Source: a virus | Length of the DNA: 43,612 nucleotides | Direction: 5' to 3' (one strand) | IMG/VR virus record: IMGVR_UViG_3300024518_001893 | Location: 1 to 43,612 of that record | Part shown: one piece after another, positions 31,231-37,906 of the stretch | How positions within the stretch are numbered: the first letter of the stretch is position 1 | Layout of the letters: each line of letters starts with the position of its first letter | Notes under the pieces: model-generated | Told to the model about the DNA's origin: nothing | Databases searched by the model: none | The model's input: the letters and a program-made list of their open reading frames with translations, nothing else | Position numbers and translations under genes: made by a program

Positions 31231-31379
31231 AGTGCGAGACCTGCAACAAAATGTTTCCGTTACCTCAACTGAGATTTGTTGCCGACGGTGTTGTGCCGGG
31301 AACGCGCGGCATGAAAAAACACAAGGCGCAGTGCAACAAATGTATTAAGAAAATTCCAATCGATAGGACAACAAAATGA
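31227..31379 (+). CDS. Small zinc-binding protein
   Basis: 50 residues from a GTG overlapping the previous stop. CETC at the N-terminus and CNKC near residue 38 form a zinc ribbon with a basic end (CIKKIPIDRTTK). The stop overlaps the next start (ATGA). No specific function is recognisable. Confidence 0.6.
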   Translation: MKCETCNKMFPLPQLRFVADGVVPGTRGMKKHKAQCNKCIKKIPIDRTTK

Positions 31380-31558
31380 AAACCTGCATAACGTGTAAAG
31401 AAGAAAAAAGTGTTGAAGAGTTTTTCCGATCGTCGCGCGGCGACGGCAGAGAAAATGCTTGTAAGAATTGTCGCAGCATTCAGTGCAAAAAAAACAGGGA
31501 GTCAAAACTTCCGCTCGACATCAACAGTCTGTTCATGAAGTGGGGGATCTACCAGTGA
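31376..31558 (+). CDS. Small zinc-binding protein (HNH-like knuckle)
   Basis: 60 residues: CITC at 4-7, EEFFRSSRGDGRENACKNCRS and KKNRESK. The CxxC-EEF-F-CxxC layout is common in short phage proteins near or derived from HNH endonucleases, but no HNH core is present. It overlaps the next gene by 4 nt. Confidence 0.65.
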   Translation: MKTCITCKEEKSVEEFFRSSRGDGRENACKNCRSIQCKKNRESKLPLDINSLFMKWGIYQ

Positions 31559-31650
31559 AGCTACGAACATTTTTAATTTGGATTTGTGTCATCGGAATCG
31601 GTTACACGTTGCTGCAACATTTCCTGCTCAACAACTGGGTGATGATGTGA
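31555..31650 (+). CDS. 31-residue single-span membrane peptide
   Basis: GTG start overlapping the upstream stop. Nearly the whole peptide is one hydrophobic helix (LRTFLIWICVIGIGYTLLQH). Membrane microproteins in early phage operons often inhibit host functions or exclude other phages; here only the topology is supported. Confidence 0.5.
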   Translation: MKLRTFLIWICVIGIGYTLLQHFLLNNWVMM

Positions 31651-31787
31651 GTCATGCGGCGATAGCACTTGCTGCTTTGGCAATAGCAATGCTGTGTATC
31701 ATCCCGGTTGTTTATATCATCTGGGTTGCCACGACGATGTGGTACGACACTCAGGAAAAAACTGACGAGGACGATTACTATGAGTAG
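31647..31787 (+). CDS. 46-residue membrane peptide with acidic tail
   Basis: GTG start overlapping the previous stop. One membrane helix (AAIALAALAIAMLCIIPVVY, then IIWVATTMW) and an acidic end (EKTDEDDYYE). It follows another membrane peptide directly, so the two may work together. Overlaps the next gene by 8 nt. Confidence 0.5.
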   Translation: MSHAAIALAALAIAMLCIIPVVYIIWVATTMWYDTQEKTDEDDYYE

Positions 31788-32055
31788 TTCATTACGAAGA
31801 GAAGTAGGAACCGTACAAATACCGTCATGGATTGACACCCACATTCCGGGTCAAAGAGATCCGTATCGACCACGACCAACACCGGAAGAATCTCTTGCTG
31901 GACTAAACAGGATGGCAATGGATGCAATGACACACGGTCTTGGTTGTGCGCGAATAAATCCAAATGACTACTTTGGAGGCATCGCTCAGATGAGTGGTTC
32001 ACACCCAATGAATCAAGCGGCAAACATTCTGCGGCGAAGCGGAGATCTGACATGA
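31780..32055 (+). CDS. Hypothetical protein
   Basis: 91 residues: SSSLRREVGTVQIPSWIDTH, a proline-rich YRPRPTPEES and a helical remainder with MTHGLGCARINPNDYFGG. No family is recognised. The start lies inside the end of the membrane-peptide gene. Confidence 0.55.
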   Translation: MSSSLRREVGTVQIPSWIDTHIPGQRDPYRPRPTPEESLAGLNRMAMDAMTHGLGCARINPNDYFGGIAQMSGSHPMNQAANILRRSGDLT

Positions 32056-32264
32056 GTAAGCGAGTGGCAAATAAAAAAGGTAAAGGTGCCGGCGCTAGGT
32101 GCGAACGTAAGATCGGAAAGTACGGTCGGTCGCGCCAATCAAAAAGACATCTTGAGTTGGTGCAGGAACAGAACACGGTCATCGACAACATGATAACGAC
32201 GCGACCCGTTCAGATGTTCGGTCCAATGCAGAGACTGAAAAACTTTTTAAGGAGAACACCATGA
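32052..32264 (+). CDS. Small basic protein
   Basis: 70 residues, very basic start (MSKRVANKKGKGAGARCERK) and a helical remainder. It probably binds nucleic acid or acidic protein; no family is recognised. Coupled by 4-nt overlaps on both sides. Confidence 0.55.
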   Translation: MSKRVANKKGKGAGARCERKIGKYGRSRQSKRHLELVQEQNTVIDNMITTRPVQMFGPMQRLKNFLRRTP

Positions 32265-32506
32265 GCAGGTTCTCAAGAATGCATGACGATTATCTGGACC
32301 CGGATACATACCTTTGGGAGAAAGCCTGTGAGATCTGCAAACTAGATCCTGCAGACTGTGAATGTCCTGAATGTCCGAGTTGTGGTGAAGTAGGTAACCC
32401 AGTGTGTCATGCAGAGGCAGGAATATTCGGAGGTTGCAAGAACGACTTCGCGTACCGGCTGATGACAATCAAGAAATATGGACGGGGTTGTGATCTGTCT
32501 CGTTGA
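32261..32506 (+). CDS. Cysteine-rich zinc-binding protein
   Basis: 81 residues with a cluster of cysteines: CEIC, CEC, CPSC and two later cysteines (PVCHAEAG, GGCKNDF). This could hold two zinc ions. The remaining sequence is mixed. Neighbours are other small early proteins; role unknown. Confidence 0.6.
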   Translation: MSRFSRMHDDYLDPDTYLWEKACEICKLDPADCECPECPSCGEVGNPVCHAEAGIFGGCKNDFAYRLMTIKKYGRGCDLSR

Positions 32507-32522
32507 GGTGTATAAAATAAAA

Positions 32523-32553
32523 GACCCCGGCAAGGAGCGATTCCTGCCGAGGT
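32523..32553 (-). terminator. Hairpin with T-rich 3' side on the minus strand
   Basis: GACCCCGGCAAGGA and its near complement TCCTGCCGAGGTC form a stem of about 12 pairs with a bulge and a small loop. On the plus strand it is not followed by a T-run, but on the minus strand TTTTATTTT follows. It lies inside the plus-strand early operon, so it may stop antisense transcription or stabilise the operon mRNA. Confidence 0.45.
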
Positions 32554-32587
32554 CATATCTGGTTGGTTTGGAGAACGAGACCAGATT

Positions 32588-32791
32588 GTGCAAGACCGAG
32601 TTTACACAACTCCCTGCACAGTCTGCAACCCTCCATGCCGCCAGTCGGTGTTTCAGAGAGGTCTTACCGCAACTCAGACCGAGAACAAATCCAAGGAAGT
32701 ACGGCACCTGTGCATTGATCTTGGTCCCGAATGGCATGACGCGAGAAGAGGACTCCAACCGTGGTTACCGACACGGGAAGAGGTGCGATAG
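32588..32791 (+). CDS. Small zinc-binding protein
   Basis: 67 residues from GTG: CTVC, NPPCRQSV and a later single cysteine; HLCIDLGPEWHD and WLPTREEVR end it. The cysteine pattern and the coherent C-terminus favour this frame over a longer one (32478-32798) that shows no motif. The site before the GTG is weak (GGAGAACGAGA). Confidence 0.5.
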   Translation: MQDRVYTTPCTVCNPPCRQSVFQRGLTATQTENKSKEVRHLCIDLGPEWHDARRGLQPWLPTREEVR

Positions 32792-32829
32792 TGTCTGAGA
32801 TTTACATTGATAGGGAAAAATCATGGTAG
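32791..32829 (+). CDS. Possible 12-residue coupling peptide
   Basis: GTG start on the last base of the previous stop; 12 codons end in TGG TAG overlapping the ATG of the next gene. It could carry ribosomes to that gene, which has only a weak AGGGA site. It may equally be chance. Confidence 0.25.
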   Translation: MSEIYIDREKSW

Positions 32830-33110
32830 CTAACACAAGTAGACTGGCATACGAAGAACTGATTTCATCAGGAAAAGCACTGACCCAGAGGGCAAAGATA
32901 CTGGGCAAGCTAATCAAACACCCTGACGGGTACACTCGCAGACAACTGAGTTACGTGACGAGCATTGAACTCGGTGCTGTTGCTGGCAGGGTGAACGCGC
33001 TGATTGAGGATGGTCTGGTTGATGCCAGTGAGGAGGTCGAGTGTCATGTCACCCACAAGACCGTGAAACTGATCAAGCCGATCGTTGAGGTTCAGGGTGA
33101 ATTGTTTTGA
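32823..33110 (+). CDS. Winged-helix-like DNA-binding protein
   Basis: 95 residues. ALTQRAKILGKLIKHPDGYT and RQLSYVTSIELGAVAGRVNALIEDGLV have the H1-H2-H3 pattern of a winged helix; a short beta end with VTHKTVKLIKP follows. A transcription regulator or partition-like factor is possible. AGGGA precedes the ATG. Confidence 0.55.
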   Translation: MVANTSRLAYEELISSGKALTQRAKILGKLIKHPDGYTRRQLSYVTSIELGAVAGRVNALIEDGLVDASEEVECHVTHKTVKLIKPIVEVQGELF

Positions 33111-33148
33111 CCGAATTTGAATTTTGAATTTAGGCAAGTTTTTACACT

Positions 33149-33162
33149 ATCAGGAAACTGAT
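33149..33162. promoter_or_regulatory. Operator-like palindrome ATCAGGAAACTGAT with possible promoter
   Basis: Perfect 5-bp arms around GAAA. TTTACA (33141-33146) lies just before, and a poor -10 (CATAGG, 33164-33169) follows at 17 bp. The 67-bp gap between the genes ending 33110 and starting 33178 therefore looks like an internal control point of the plus operon. Confidence 0.5.
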
Positions 33163-33177
33163 GCATAGGAGATAAGG

Positions 33178-33489
33178 ATGAGCAAGCAAAAGATTGTGAG
33201 CATCGAAATACAACTGACAGATTACGAACCAATCAGGTTCACCATGGCGGAAGCGAAAGAGTTGCACGAACAGTTGCATGACCTGTTTGGTGATAAAGAG
33301 CAGCACACTCACTTCCACACAAACCCGTGGTACAGCAGACCGTATTACACTTGGTACAATGCCAGCAACGCTGTCGGCACACCCCGTCAGGTTGGTAAGA
33401 CGATTACGATCGCCGGTCAATCAGATTTTGTTGGTAAATCTGTAACCTCGAACAATACCAATATGAAGGTTTCGTTTTTGAGCAGTTAG
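33178..33489 (+). CDS. Hypothetical protein
   Basis: 103 residues. A beta-helix-like opening (KQKIVSIEIQLTDYEPIRFT) leads to AEAKELHEQLHDLFG, then a histidine/tyrosine-rich centre (QHTHFHTNPWYSRPYYTWYN). No family is recognised. AGGAGATAAGG gives a strong start. Confidence 0.6.
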   Translation: MSKQKIVSIEIQLTDYEPIRFTMAEAKELHEQLHDLFGDKEQHTHFHTNPWYSRPYYTWYNASNAVGTPRQVGKTITIAGQSDFVGKSVTSNNTNMKVSFLSS

Positions 33490-33517
33490 TTATTCAACAA
33501 CAAATGGAGATAGGAAG

Positions 33518-33766
33518 ATGGGAATACGAAAGAAACTACGAGAACGCGCAGAAATGGAACTCCACGTAATGATCGAGAAGCTTGAAAAGCATGCTCTTGA
33601 TATTTGTTCCGACATGCCGGTTGAGCCGAAAGAACTCTGCAGGTTGGTGTGTGGCGGCAGAACTCAGGCACTGCTTACCAAGGTTCAGGGCAAGATGGCA
33701 GACCGTTACGAGTCTTCTCTTCTTGCCAGACTGGATGACGAGTTACCTGCTGACGAGAATTTCTGA
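33518..33766 (+). CDS. Helical hypothetical protein
   Basis: 82 residues, mainly charged helix (KLRERAEMELHVMIEKLEKH) with a late ARLDDELPADE. No family is recognised. GGAGATAGG lies before the ATG; its stop overlaps the next start. Confidence 0.6.
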   Translation: MGIRKKLRERAEMELHVMIEKLEKHALDICSDMPVEPKELCRLVCGGRTQALLTKVQGKMADRYESSLLARLDDELPADENF

Positions 33767-34053
33767 TGGAACTCTCACCAGAGCAGAAACTGAAGATGTC
33801 AGAGTACGGCATTCCGAAGTACATGCAGGGCGGAATCATTCGCTACTATGAAAAGGGCATTCCACCCGGTCACTTTTTAACAGCAGTCATCAACAACGAT
33901 CTTCGCGGTGCCATTGAGCGCGCCGACGATCAAAACAGTCACCTGCTGAAAGCCTACACGTTGTGGTTTTACAATCAGGCACCACAGGGTTCGTGGGGAT
34001 TCGATGGCGCGGTACAGGACTGGTGCAGGAAGTTTGAAGATGAACCCGCTTGA
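33766..34053 (+). CDS. Hypothetical protein
   Basis: 95 residues: SPEQKLKMSEYGIPKYMQGG, then YYEKGIPPGHFLTAVINNDL and GAIERADDQNSHLLKAYTLW. The segment GIPPGHFLTAVINNDLxGA is recurrent in small phage proteins near nuclease genes, but its function is unknown. Confidence 0.65.
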   Translation: MELSPEQKLKMSEYGIPKYMQGGIIRYYEKGIPPGHFLTAVINNDLRGAIERADDQNSHLLKAYTLWFYNQAPQGSWGFDGAVQDWCRKFEDEPA

Positions 34054-34468
34054 TACCGGCGAAGAGTTTTCTCTGGAGGTCATGAATCCTAATCCCAGTT
34101 CTTCAAAGACCAAGGATGGTCCGAAGTACCGGGTGAGCTTTGAGCTAACTCAGGACGATTGGCAGTGCTTTATGGATGCCAACACCAACGGCATGATTTT
34201 GGAGCTGATAGGACGCGCTACAAGCATCCCTGCGCCGAAAATGGAGCTACCTGAGAAACCCAAAGGTGGTCCGCTTTCAAAAGCGTGTGCAATGTTGTGT
34301 CAGGATGAGAGGGCGAACGAATACGCTGTCATTCTGGGGCACGATAGCTTCAAGGAACTGGTTTATGCGCGCTGCTGTATCGAGTCACGATCGGAACTGG
34401 ATCATGACCGGGCGGCAGCGCATGAGTACGAGAAGATCAAGTCACAATTTATCAGGTGGGCGTTTTGA
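34040..34468 (+). CDS. Recombination-cluster protein, hypothetical
   Basis: 142 residues. A beta-rich start (FSLEVMNPNPSSSKTKDGPK) is followed by a region with CAMLCQDERANEYAVILGHD and a helical end. It resembles phage proteins of unknown function found beside resolvase-like nucleases. The ATG lies 14 nt inside the previous gene. Confidence 0.55.
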   Translation: MNPLDTGEEFSLEVMNPNPSSSKTKDGPKYRVSFELTQDDWQCFMDANTNGMILELIGRATSIPAPKMELPEKPKGGPLSKACAMLCQDERANEYAVILGHDSFKELVYARCCIESRSELDHDRAAAHEYEKIKSQFIRWAF

Positions 34469-34776
34469 GCAAGCCAAGATACAAATTAGCGGCGGATGAA
34501 AACCAACAGGAGATAGTCAATGCCCTCGAAAAAATCGGATGCTCGGTCTTCATTCTCGGAACTCCCGTGGACCTCCTTGTTGGATTCGGAAAGCGAAATT
34601 TCCTCATCGAGGTCAAATCCAGAAATACCGACTACGGAAAAAAAGACCGTGGCACCCCGACGCAAAGGCAGTTTTTTACGTCTTGGCGCGGACAGGTTCG
34701 CAAGGTCTGGACAGCAGAAGAAGCAATCAAGTTAGTAACGGAGGCGTATGGTCGGAAAATCAAAACCCGCGAATAA
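34465..34776 (+). CDS. PD-(D/E)XK nuclease-like protein (VRR-NUC/HJC-like)
   Basis: 103 residues from a TTG overlapping the previous stop. DENQQEIVNALEKIGCSVFI opens the fold; PVDLLVGFGKRNFLIEVKS supplies the D36, E49 and K51 of the PD-(D/E)XK site; TPTQRQFF follows. It may resolve branched DNA or cut flaps before packaging. It is shorter than most family members but complete in motifs. It overlaps the next gene by 29 nt. Confidence 0.7.
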   Translation: MSKPRYKLAADENQQEIVNALEKIGCSVFILGTPVDLLVGFGKRNFLIEVKSRNTDYGKKDRGTPTQRQFFTSWRGQVRKVWTAEEAIKLVTEAYGRKIKTRE

Positions 34777-35173
34777 AGCGGGAAAATGGCGCATGTCGCT
34801 CATAAAAGAGCAAGCTTGGTGTGTGCCCTGCATCCTGAATTTCACGCCAAACCGGTCGGCGACCGAGGTCCACCACCCTGTTTCGGGCAATAAACGCACC
34901 GGAAAGACGATGGGACTGTGCGGATGGCACCACCGCGGCATCAATGAGGGCGCTATGTTCAGGCAGGACATGCAGAAAATGTTTGGTGCCTCACTGGCAC
35001 ATGGGTCGAGAGAGTTCGTGCGTGTGTGGGGATCTGAGGACGTTCTGGTACAGCTTCAGAATCAATTGATTGATATTTGGGTGGAAACAGGTGGTTGGGA
35101 TCAGTACAATTTACCGCGAGATGTGCAATACGAAATCCGAAAGCAATGGCAGACACTCCAAGGACTGCGGTGA
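34748..35173 (+). CDS. HNH nuclease resembling RecA-dependent Ref
   Basis: 141 residues. CVPC (25-28), EVHHPVSGN around H42/H43 and GLCGWHHRG (56-64) match the zinc and HNH-type active site of the Ref family of P1 and other phages, which cuts DNA where host RecA forms a displacement loop. No phage recombinase is visible, which fits use of host RecA. GGAGG lies before the ATG. Confidence 0.7.
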   Translation: MVGKSKPANKAGKWRMSLIKEQAWCVPCILNFTPNRSATEVHHPVSGNKRTGKTMGLCGWHHRGINEGAMFRQDMQKMFGASLAHGSREFVRVWGSEDVLVQLQNQLIDIWVETGGWDQYNLPRDVQYEIRKQWQTLQGLR

Positions 35174-35262
35174 GGTACACCTACCTATGTGGTGAGGTGT
35201 TCAGACTGTTCTACACAGAACTTCAGGTTCTGCGTGACGGTTACTGGGTCACTGCACCCTAA
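35170..35262 (+). CDS. 30-residue peptide
   Basis: A 30-codon frame from GTG on the last base of the previous stop region to the TAA that overlaps the next start: aromatic and leucine-rich (YTYLCGEVFRLFYTELQVL). The overlap on both sides suggests it is translated as a link in the operon. No function can be named. Confidence 0.45.
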   Translation: MRYTYLCGEVFRLFYTELQVLRDGYWVTAP

Positions 35263-35687
35263 TGAAGTGGATTGTCGTACGCCTTCAGGACTGGAGTGAC
35301 TGGGCGCGCGGCTCTTCACTGACCAAGAAGCAGGGCAATCCGTTGGCGGACATGATCCGCCGCGCCGCCGGCGAGGTTCCCGGCAGAGATCTTGATATTC
35401 CCTACGACATGACGATCGAGGTCGAGCTTACCGATAAAGCAGTCGGCAAACTCAGGGGTCAAAATACCCGTTACAAGCGCATCATCATGCGGCACTGGAT
35501 GGGGCATATTCCAGTCCACGAACTGGCTCACGATCTCAGGTGTTCGGAGGACCGGACCAAGGAATTGCTGCTCCGCGCCCAGCTTCAGGTCGGTCGCAAT
35601 ATCTTGATGCTGGAGGAGGGGTTGACCTCAGATCTGTTCGGGCGCAAAATGCCTCTCGCAAGCAGGGGGAAAGTGCGCCCTGAATAA
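35262..35687 (+). CDS. Sigma-region-4-like HTH protein, candidate late regulator
   Basis: 141 residues. RYKRIIMRHWMGHIPVHELA and DLRCSEDRTKELLLRAQLQVG (about 70-112) form a helix-turn-helix like sigma region 4 or phage ArpU/antitermination regulators. The first 60 residues are beta-like. It is the last gene of the plus-strand early operon, just before a strong terminator, where late activators often lie. Target unproven. Confidence 0.6.
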   Translation: MKWIVVRLQDWSDWARGSSLTKKQGNPLADMIRRAAGEVPGRDLDIPYDMTIEVELTDKAVGKLRGQNTRYKRIIMRHWMGHIPVHELAHDLRCSEDRTKELLLRAQLQVGRNILMLEEGLTSDLFGRKMPLASRGKVRPE

Positions 35688-35691
35688 ACGG

Positions 35692-35720
35692 CCTGAGTCA
35701 ATCCAGACTTGGGTTTTTTT
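35692..35720 (+). terminator. Rho-independent terminator of plus-strand early operon
   Basis: CCTGAGTC (35692-35699) pairs fully with GACTTGGG (35706-35713), two wobble pairs included, around a 6-nt loop and is followed by seven T. It separates the early operon from the second tail/virion module. An alternative stem, ATCCAGAC (35701-35708) with GTCTGGAT (35723-35730), overlaps it. Confidence 0.8.
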
Positions 35721-35767
35721 GTGTCTGGATCAGGTGACGGACTATTTTCTAAGGAGCATCGGAACTA

Positions 35768-36811
35768 ATGGCATTTTCAGAAATTTATGTAGACCCGTCA
35801 ATAGCTGGTGACAGTGGCGCAGGAACCATAGGCGATCCTTACGGCGACCTAGAGTACGCCATCGAGCAAACCACGTTTGACACCACGAACGGCACTCGCG
35901 TCAATATTAAGGCGGGCACTGATGAAATTGTTGCTGCTGAATTGGGTGCGGCGATGGCCGATACCGTAACCACGGCTGCTTGGGCACCAAGTGACACTGC
36001 ACCGGTCGTTTTTGAGGGTTACTCAACAACTGCCGGTGATCTAGCTGGCACAGAGACTCGGGCCGTTCTTGGCGGTAATGGGTCATCCTCTATATTTTTT
36101 ACACTCATGGACTTTATACACGTTCGCAATCTTCGTATGACTAATACGGGTTCAAATCTTGTATGCCAGATTGATAACTATTGCTCAGTGATTAACTGTG
36201 AAGTAGATAATTCTACGAATGCGGGTATTTATTGCGGTATTCTATCAACCGTCATGCATAACCATGTTCACAACATAGCAGGTCGGGGTATTTGGAACGA
36301 GCAGAGTCTTGTGGCGTATAACCTTATTGAGGGGGATCACGTTTCCGGTATGTTGTACGGGATCGACCATAGCAGCGGCGGCGATACTATACACAATATC
36401 ATAACGGTATCTGGAACCGCAGGCGGCGTGAATTTGGCAATTAGGTCTAATGTCGTTAACAACAGCATTTATAGTGCCGGTGGTAGTGGGGCCGGTATTG
36501 TTAGCAGCACGGCAAATGCTATGGTGGGGAGCGTAATGAATAACCTCATAGAGGGGTTTAGCGGATCGGGGGGCAAGGGCATAGACCTCACTAGCGCCAC
36601 ATCAATGTCCTTACGCGCATACGGCGGCAATTCTGTATATGATTGCGAGACTGAGTATAGTGGCGCGTTAAGGAATGCACCATATGCCTTTGGCGGAAAT
36701 GAGACGCTTACGGCATCTCCGTTCACTAGCGCCTCTACCAAAGACTTCTCACCGGTAAATACGGGGTTGATTAAAGAGGGATCGGTTCCCGCAGCATTCT
36801 CAACCGTCTAA
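35768..36811 (+). CDS. Right-handed beta-helix tail spike-like protein
   Basis: 347 residues. Many short alternating turns with buried I/V/N residues (RNLRMTNTGSNLVCQIDNYC, TVMHNHVHNIAGRGIWNEQS) form a parallel beta-helix of the pectate-lyase type seen in phage tail spikes. It begins with EIYVDPSIAGDSGAGTIGDP, a typical module start. It could bind or cut host surface polysaccharide; no catalytic set is certain. TAAGGAG gives a strong start. Confidence 0.65.
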   Translation: MAFSEIYVDPSIAGDSGAGTIGDPYGDLEYAIEQTTFDTTNGTRVNIKAGTDEIVAAELGAAMADTVTTAAWAPSDTAPVVFEGYSTTAGDLAGTETRAVLGGNGSSSIFFTLMDFIHVRNLRMTNTGSNLVCQIDNYCSVINCEVDNSTNAGIYCGILSTVMHNHVHNIAGRGIWNEQSLVAYNLIEGDHVSGMLYGIDHSSGGDTIHNIITVSGTAGGVNLAIRSNVVNNSIYSAGGSGAGIVSSTANAMVGSVMNNLIEGFSGSGGKGIDLTSATSMSLRAYGGNSVYDCETEYSGALRNAPYAFGGNETLTASPFTSASTKDFSPVNTGLIKEGSVPAAFSTV

Positions 36812-37590
36812 TGGCCGCTCAGAACTCACTAATTGTAGCGGGGGACTCAATCAGCGACCGATTGGCGGGACAGGGTTGGGCCGACATTATACGTAGGGAC
36901 TACATGCTTGTAGAGGATAACTCAGCAGGCGGTACGGAGTTAGTCGCCCATATAGAACCCAAGTTTACCACATCCCCGGACCAGTGGACCAATAGGGCTG
37001 CTAACTGTGATATAGCTATTTTGCAGGGCGGGGTCAACGATGTAAAAACCTCTCTGGATACTGCGGAGAATATGTGGACGGCCATGCAATCTATGATCGC
37101 CCATTGCCAAGATGCAACGCAAGTCTACGTGATGAACATGACCCCGTGGAAGTCTTACACGGGGTGGTCAGCAGCGCACCAAACCACCACAGAAACCTAT
37201 AACGCATACCTAGCAGCAAACGAATCAGCGCTGAATTATGAACTCATAGACCTATATACGCTTCTGGAAGACCCCGGCACACCGGATACGCTTTTGGCCG
37301 CATATGATAACGGCGACGGTTTACATCCGTCATCTCCCGCAGCTAGGGACGCGATAGCAGGTTTGGTCGTCTCATCACTCGGCTCACTCATATTGGACGT
37401 AGATATGGCAAATGACTTAAAAATGTGGCGGGGCGCAGTAGAGCCAGCCGAAACGGGCGCAAGCGGAAATCAACTTGCAATGTGGAGGGGCGCTGTAGAA
37501 CCAGCCTATGTAGCACCAGTATCATCAGGACTTACATTTTCAAGAGACTTAGCAAGAGACTTAGCAAGAGATCTTGCTAGGGAATTTTAG
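36811..37590 (+). CDS. SGNH/GDSL-type hydrolase with C-terminal repeats
   Basis: 259 residues. AGDSIS gives the nucleophile S13; SAGG and GGVND (G73-D77, with N76) form the oxyanion hole; DGLHPSS gives D169 and H172. This is a complete SGNH esterase, probably removing acetyl groups from host polysaccharide. After residue 195 come two copies of MWRGAVEPA and then RDLARDLARDLAREF, a helical repeat tail likely to oligomerise or attach to the virion. Confidence 0.8.
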   Translation: MAAQNSLIVAGDSISDRLAGQGWADIIRRDYMLVEDNSAGGTELVAHIEPKFTTSPDQWTNRAANCDIAILQGGVNDVKTSLDTAENMWTAMQSMIAHCQDATQVYVMNMTPWKSYTGWSAAHQTTTETYNAYLAANESALNYELIDLYTLLEDPGTPDTLLAAYDNGDGLHPSSPAARDAIAGLVVSSLGSLILDVDMANDLKMWRGAVEPAETGASGNQLAMWRGAVEPAYVAPVSSGLTFSRDLARDLARDLAREF

Positions 37591-37600
37591 AGGAAACAAA

Positions 37601-37900
37601 ATGTCAACAACAGGGTATGAAGAAACACTGAGCGCGGACGGTCAAACCACCGCACAGAACATCGGAGGTCCGGTTCGATTGTCGTTGACGGGTGACTTCG
37701 GAACTGGAACCGCGAAGCTTCAGGCACAGACTCCGACTGGTAACTGGGTTGATGTTGCCAACGGCAGTTTCACTGCGGCGACTGACAAGTTGTTTGATTT
37801 TCCGGTACAGGCTAATAACAAGCTGCGTGTGGATATTTCGAGTTCAAGTTCGCCGGCACTGGTGGTTTGGTTACAGGCAGACTCTGGCGACTTCGGATAA
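37601..37900 (+). CDS. Small beta-sandwich virion protein
   Basis: 99 residues: TGYEETLSADGQTTAQNIGG, then RLSLTGDFGTGTAKLQAQTP and VDVANGSFTAATDKLFDFPV. A compact all-beta fold as in small phage head or tail proteins. AGAGGAAAC lies before the ATG. Confidence 0.55.
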   Translation: MSTTGYEETLSADGQTTAQNIGGPVRLSLTGDFGTGTAKLQAQTPTGNWVDVANGSFTAATDKLFDFPVQANNKLRVDISSSSSPALVVWLQADSGDFG

Positions 37901-37906
37901 GACAGG

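Noticed and set aside
32478-32798. 106-codon plus-strand frame overlapping 32588-32791
   Set aside because: The other frame has paired cysteines, a better C-terminus and cleaner overlaps with neighbours; this one passes through the 32523 hairpin and shows no motif.
35520-35534. HELAH (HExxH) suggesting a zinc metalloprotease in the protein at 35262
   Set aside because: The motif lies in the first helix of a helix-turn-helix pattern, and no third zinc ligand or protease context is present.
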